Assembly (NCBI RefSeq): GCF_029227915.1
Contig: NC_079886.1
Location: forward strand, 12,915,501 to 12,979,500
Direction of reading: 5' to 3'
Length of the DNA stretch: 64,000 nt
Source: Hydractinia symbiolongicarpus
Taxonomy: Eukaryota > Cnidaria > Hydrozoa > Anthoathecata > Hydractiniidae
Positions 61,801 to 64,000 of the stretch are shown here, one piece after another. The position numbers and the translations under genes are program-made. Positions within the stretch are counted from its first letter, which is position 1. Each line of letters opens with the position of its first letter. Below the pieces are notes generated by a model that did no database searches, was not told the DNA's origin, and saw nothing but the letters and a program-made list of their open reading frames with translations.

Positions 61801-62236
61801 GAAAATTTTCGCACTTTCTTTTTAAACTTTTGTTTTCCTCCTTTAATTGTTTCATTTTCTCTTTAAACAAAACTTCATTTCTAGAACTAGCCGCATCAAT
61901 AGATCGCTGATGTGGGGTAATTTGCACTGGAACACTAAACTCAGCTTCCAACAAAGTTTCTATAGCAGAATTAGCTTTCCTTTTTTTCAGACCATTTACT
62001 TTCTCTACTAGTCTTTTAACTTTTGTATATAACGCTTTTTCTGGACATGTTATTTCAACACCAAGTAAAACAAATCCATCACTTACTTCTTTAATGCTTT
62101 TTTCATTCAATGAAGAAAAAAGATCATAAACTTGTTTATTTTTAATACTCATTTTTAAAGCTGAAAATATATCAAGCGAAACTGCACTAATAATTTTATT
62201 GTCTAACATAAGCTGCAAAACTTTTAACCAATGCAT
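58850..62236 (-). CDS. Putative transposase, coiled coil plus RNase H-like core
   Basis: A single uninterrupted frame of 1128 codons. The ATG at 62236 has A at -3 and is preceded by an in-frame TAG 24 bases upstream (62258-62260), so it is the first possible start unless an upstream exon is spliced on. Residues 1-110 are unassigned. Residues 115-335 are rich in E, K, L and N with heptad character, a long coiled coil. Residues 390-800 look like a DDE/RNase H-like core: D428 in HGDGTSKYH, C548-x-x-H551 (FCKLHLLANF), R635-F-N in GNRFNILF, and LPGGKYWSP near 791-799. Residues 860-915 form a second K/E-rich helix. Residues 1058-1128 (GLHIRHHL, WCKGEIL, FNVVYE, ILDFEKGDVI) look like an SH3/Tudor-type barrel. 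I recall the DGTSK, CxLH, PGGKY and NKT-W motifs from large uncharacterised protein families of corals, lancelets and fish. It sits inside a transposon with intact ends, so mobility of that element is its likely job. The catalytic triad is not proven. Confidence 0.7.
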   Translation of the reverse strand: MHWLKVLQLMLDNKIISAVSLDIFSALKMSIKNKQVYDLFSSLNEKSIKEVSDGFVLLGVEITCPEKALYTKVKRLVEKVNGLKKRKANSAIETLLEAEFSVPVQITPHQRSIDAASSRNEVLFKEKMKQLKEENKSLKRKCENFQELEIQYNTQVKEVKKLSNELFVAMKDENKLTAEYRRIKNNYLEVEEKLRNVELKFKDNSKARADKLRNLSKKIKNRDDKINKMESEIAELISGTENKSDELDDMKVNLNRLNDKLENSETIVDDLRNEKAKLKRKTHSLLLKIENQKKLIDHKEVNDMKCLKSDYDKLCTNMKQLTEENRDLQMLVSLLNDNEIVTFEGGRYSDEIREVVMELLSLNVSMGKVNDVIKVVLEKLAKKRVDRLPSQGLKSHLMQEALILAQLQVAEAMIDNDKEAFGNCLHGDGTSKYHKHYQNFQITTSKGKTLTFGLSEVAGGDAAIVMKNFTDTIDDMCDILKECDKDANFSRLVTSIKSTMSDLGPINPLFNSQLKSLREKLLPNVVENWNYLSETQKTDMTDMGNFFCKLHLLANFASEADKVLHSFERMVLCDDYETVFAFNSAKESSASRLVRTACKAFHVRGSDECGVASYFNSFLAGRNQKSYFVPFIGNRFNILFYNAAALYYHRDAVVSFLSSWPDPNNLLKAVNEDVSNKLFLSEVRALGIIDKLLTGPLWRLIESCESILEINPYLLQLKVKLSALCNNCSSLLSGSHIFQEDGIIVHNKDELFIKLFEDTGDDELDILTQQALEIICHAILIILERQCKDQLPGGKYWSPSQIIKETSSIVPVTNKASESDFAILDLLVKTKPSANVETLQALTMWSRNKTLDWFEQKSYDEKKSMMESARHNVEKMKAKYKSRRKELLEERKRKLLAKQDMKKKAEEKIALKKVEAFNKLLELNVQAWISVDELKKNIMDISSQKRAEVLLAQMNFYRHVMPFKCNSKLFNKTKQSGNKRVDLSWEELLENFVKIMHVTFSSSAEKVTKDNLKSKEDRDEVVATQKKELMEKIKKERMKKLSEQQKSNKLPSFIKDPDCLVGLHIRHHLKEEDEEDAYWCKGEILSVAKRHSNPKRTLFNVVYESEPETVWSFPIILDFEKGDVIMLS

Positions 62237-63296
62237 ATTATTTTTAAAATACCATTCCTACCTAGACTGTGTATTATCTGCCTTTCTAGTTTACGTCAGC
62301 AATTATGATATAGCTATACATACTAAACAATGGAATATTTACAAAAATAACATTATATAATCATTATCTCTTCAATTATTATCTAAATCTTGCTTTTTAA
62401 AACAGTATAAGCTAGCTATAAAGTAACCTACTCTGACTCTTAGCTAACTTTAGGCCTGGAAAGTTGGAAGAGAGGCGTTTTTGTAAAAAAGAATAATGGT
62501 AAACAGTAAACAGTTTGCAAGAACTGAGTGGGTAACAAATTGGTATCTGGAATCAACAAATTTCCAAGCCTAATACTTTAAGTGTTTAAAAACCAAATCA
62601 CACTAGTAGTAAGCAAAATATACCTTTATCTATTAACCACACAGTGGTATGGAATAATTAAACACAACATCACACACTCCATCTTCTGGTCCACTACTTC
62701 GGCTAATATATATATAGCTAGGTAGCTAGCTAGCTTTGGTGCTTTAGTTTAGTAGCTGTGTCTAATGTTAACTGGAATATCTAGCACATAGCCATGATTA
62801 ATAGCCATCATTCCAAGACTATAAATTATATAACAAAATAAAATAAATAAAAAGTCGAAATTCGTTGTTGCACTGCAGCAAGTCACATAGAACTTTAAGA
62901 CGGGGGTTCGATATAAACAAAAAATGCTTTTTCTCCAGATTTGTCATGCAGGAAAGTTAGGAATAAGAATAGAAATTGAAAGTATATTTTTAATATAAAC
63001 TAATTTCAAGTGAGACTACCTGATACGTCATGCACTTTCCTCTGTTTGCGCCAAGTTTACATTTCCCTCGTCGAAATCTGAATACACTGTTGGTCGTTTA
63101 AACAAGTCTCATTCAAAAAAACAAATTTAAGGTACTTAACAATCACTATCTGCCCATACACCATCTGTCTTAAGCGAAATAGGTGCCGAATTCGACGATT
63201 TAAAATAAGTGCCATCACGCGCAATAACAAAATACGCGTTGCCGTGTGCGAGCTTGTTTTAAGCTGAATTTCCGAACACGGCAAAAAGTCACGTGA
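62237..63296. promoter_or_regulatory. Upstream region of the transposon gene
   Basis: About 1 kb between the start codon and the right terminal repeat, where the gene's promoter and any 5' exon should lie. It is AT-rich. A simple-sequence patch, TATATATATAGC followed by TAGC repeats, lies at about 62706-62736. No clear core promoter or splice donor could be chosen by eye. A 75-codon open frame at 63057-63284 on the minus strand shows no recognisable motif. Confidence 0.35.
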
Positions 63297-63308
63297 CTGA
63301 ACAGCCTA
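63297..63308. repeat. Right terminal inverted repeat of the transposon
   Basis: CTGAACAGCCTA is the perfect reverse complement of the left end and is followed directly by ATTGAAT (63309-63315), matching the left flank. Confidence 0.75.
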
Positions 63309-63410
63309 ATTGAATAAGCTTTACAGCGCATAAATATCTTTTTTCTTTCTTTATTTTATATCAATTTATTTTGTTTAATTCCCTGCTTCCCCTAGTTCAG
63401 CCTACTTTAA

Positions 63411-63517
63411 CATATAGCAGACTGTCCATGTCTGGAACAGCTTACATTACATTATTAGGCATTTCCTAGACATGCTGACGAGCCCTGATATTGGGCGAAA
63501 CAGTCTTAGCATATATG
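63411..63517 (+). ncRNA. Type III hammerhead self-cleaving ribozyme
   Basis: The conserved core reads CTGACGA (63475-63481) and GAAA (63497-63500). Helix II is GCCC/GGGC (63482-63485, 63493-63496) with a 7-base loop. Helix III is AGACTG (63419-63424) with CAGTCT (63501-63506), 6 perfect pairs. U63425 pairs with the last A of GAAA, and C63426 is the expected cleavage nucleotide (GUC). Helix I is CATGTCT (63427-63433) with AGACATG (63468-63474), extended by GGAA/TTCC across one bulged T and closed by a large loop. Helix III can be prolonged by GC/GC and CATATA/TATATG (63411-63416, 63512-63517) around small bulges. Helix III is the open end, which defines type III. Every invariant core base of the CUGANGA...GAAA...UH consensus is present. 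It lies about 100 bp outside the transposon's right end, and no second copy is visible within the window. Confidence 0.88.
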
Positions 63518-63629
63518 AATTTAAACCGTTGTTTTTATTTTTTCTACACTATTCGAAACTTAAGAGAAAAACACGTCTCTAACAAAGCTAATAATTTGGA
63601 TATTATGTAGGCCGTTCATAGTGCGTAGA

Positions 63630-63800
63630 GGCTCAAAATAGCAAAAGTTTCCGGGGATGCGCCGCGGACCCGCCATGGGGGCTTACAGCGCCCCCATAAC
63701 CCCCAGCTGTTCTGGACGCTGCAAATGGTTCCCCTTTTTTGCTTCGCCAAAAATGTGACTGACATGTTAAAAATGCTGGATCCGCCTCTGTTTCCAATGA
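63630..63800. repeat. GC-rich patch, probable dispersed repeat fragment
   Basis: An abrupt GC-rich island lies in AT-rich DNA, with short local inverted pairs such as GGGGGC and GCCCCC around 63675-63695. Two overlapping minus-strand open frames of 78 and 82 codons cross it, but neither shows a known domain. Read on the minus strand, phrases such as AGAGGCGGATCCAGC and GGGGGCGCTGTAAGCCCCC are of a kind I recall from dispersed transposon copies in invertebrate genomes, so I call it a repeat fragment with low confidence. Confidence 0.35.
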
Positions 63801-64000
63801 AATAACAAGAAAATTGTATTGTTCTCGAGTAATTCTTGATATAAGAAAGCAATCAAATATTATATAGAAAAAGTTCACCAAATTATTGTCTCACTCTTCT
63901 CTTCGTTTTTTCTCTTGAAAATTGAAATTTCTGATACGAAGATATTCAAACCCTTCCGTTTTTCGATTTTTGCTAATTTCTCCACAATGAGTCGGGCTTT

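Larger units (their letters stand above)
57433..63308 (-). mobile_element. 5.9-kb DNA transposon with intact long ORF
   Basis: The left end TAGGCTGTTCAG (57433-57444) is perfectly mirrored by CTGAACAGCCTA (63297-63308). Directly outside both ends stands ATTGAAT (57426-57432 and 63309-63315), the signature of a 7-bp target-site duplication. The element is 5876 bp. It contains, from left to right, about 350 bp of AT-rich sequence, a 165-bp tandem repeat array with TGACGTCA sites, a 1128-codon frame on the minus strand, and about 1 kb upstream of that frame. Ends beginning TAGG, an RNase H-like core with a CxxH motif and a duplication near 8 bp point towards the hAT/P/KDZ group of cut-and-paste elements. 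A 7-bp duplication is not typical of hAT (8 bp), and I cannot name the superfamily. The intact frame, perfect end repeats and perfect flanking repeat suggest recent insertion. Confidence 0.75.

Noticed and set aside
62890-62915. GGGTTCGAT as a tRNA-type B box
   Set aside because: There is no A box at suitable spacing and no cloverleaf could be drawn.
63057-63881. Minus-strand frames of 75, 78 and 82 codons near the right edge
   Set aside because: They have no recognisable motif, and two overlap each other in a GC-rich repeat-like patch.

Overview
This window looks like a piece of an AT-rich invertebrate animal genome, possibly a cnidarian. That guess rests on the eukaryotic repeat landscape and on two transposon-type proteins that I recall as common in cnidarian and other marine-invertebrate genomes; it is an inference, not a search result. 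There is no bacterial-style gene content: no operons, ribosome binding sites or dense coding.

Positions 1 to about 54538 (85% of the window) are one uninterrupted head-to-tail satellite array. The monomer is about 182 bp, giving roughly 300 copies, all in one orientation, and the array runs off the left edge. Monomers fall into several variants that are copied together as higher-order units of about 1790, 2869, 4688, 4184, 5819, 1638 and 1092 bp. Different units dominate different stretches, so the array records successive local amplifications. Truncated and fused monomers and a small 14-bp internal triplication serve as markers shared between units. The many 60 to 113-codon open frames inside the array are by-products of the repeat, not genes.

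Positions 54539 to 64000 are AT-rich sequence densely packed with mobile elements. In order: a frameshifted remnant of a retroelement-type protein (minus strand, about 54625-55035); a 731-bp piggyBac-like non-autonomous element with TTAA at both ends (55955-56693), apparently inserted in an older inverted-repeat element; a cluster of TTCGCGAA motifs and a long AT-rich hairpin (57195-57428); and a 5876-bp DNA transposon (57433-63308) with perfect 12-bp terminal inverted repeats and a 7-bp direct repeat, ATTGAAT, on both sides. The transposon carries the only convincing gene, a single uninterrupted 1128-codon frame on the minus strand. Its product has a long coiled coil, a probable RNase H-like transposase core and a C-terminal SH3/Tudor-like module. 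A CRE-bearing 165-bp tandem repeat lies between its stop codon and the left end.

Just outside the transposon, on the + strand at 63411-63517, is a complete type III hammerhead self-cleaving ribozyme. All core nucleotides are present and all three helices can form, so this is the most striking functional element in the window. The last few hundred bases hold a GC-rich patch that looks like part of another dispersed repeat.
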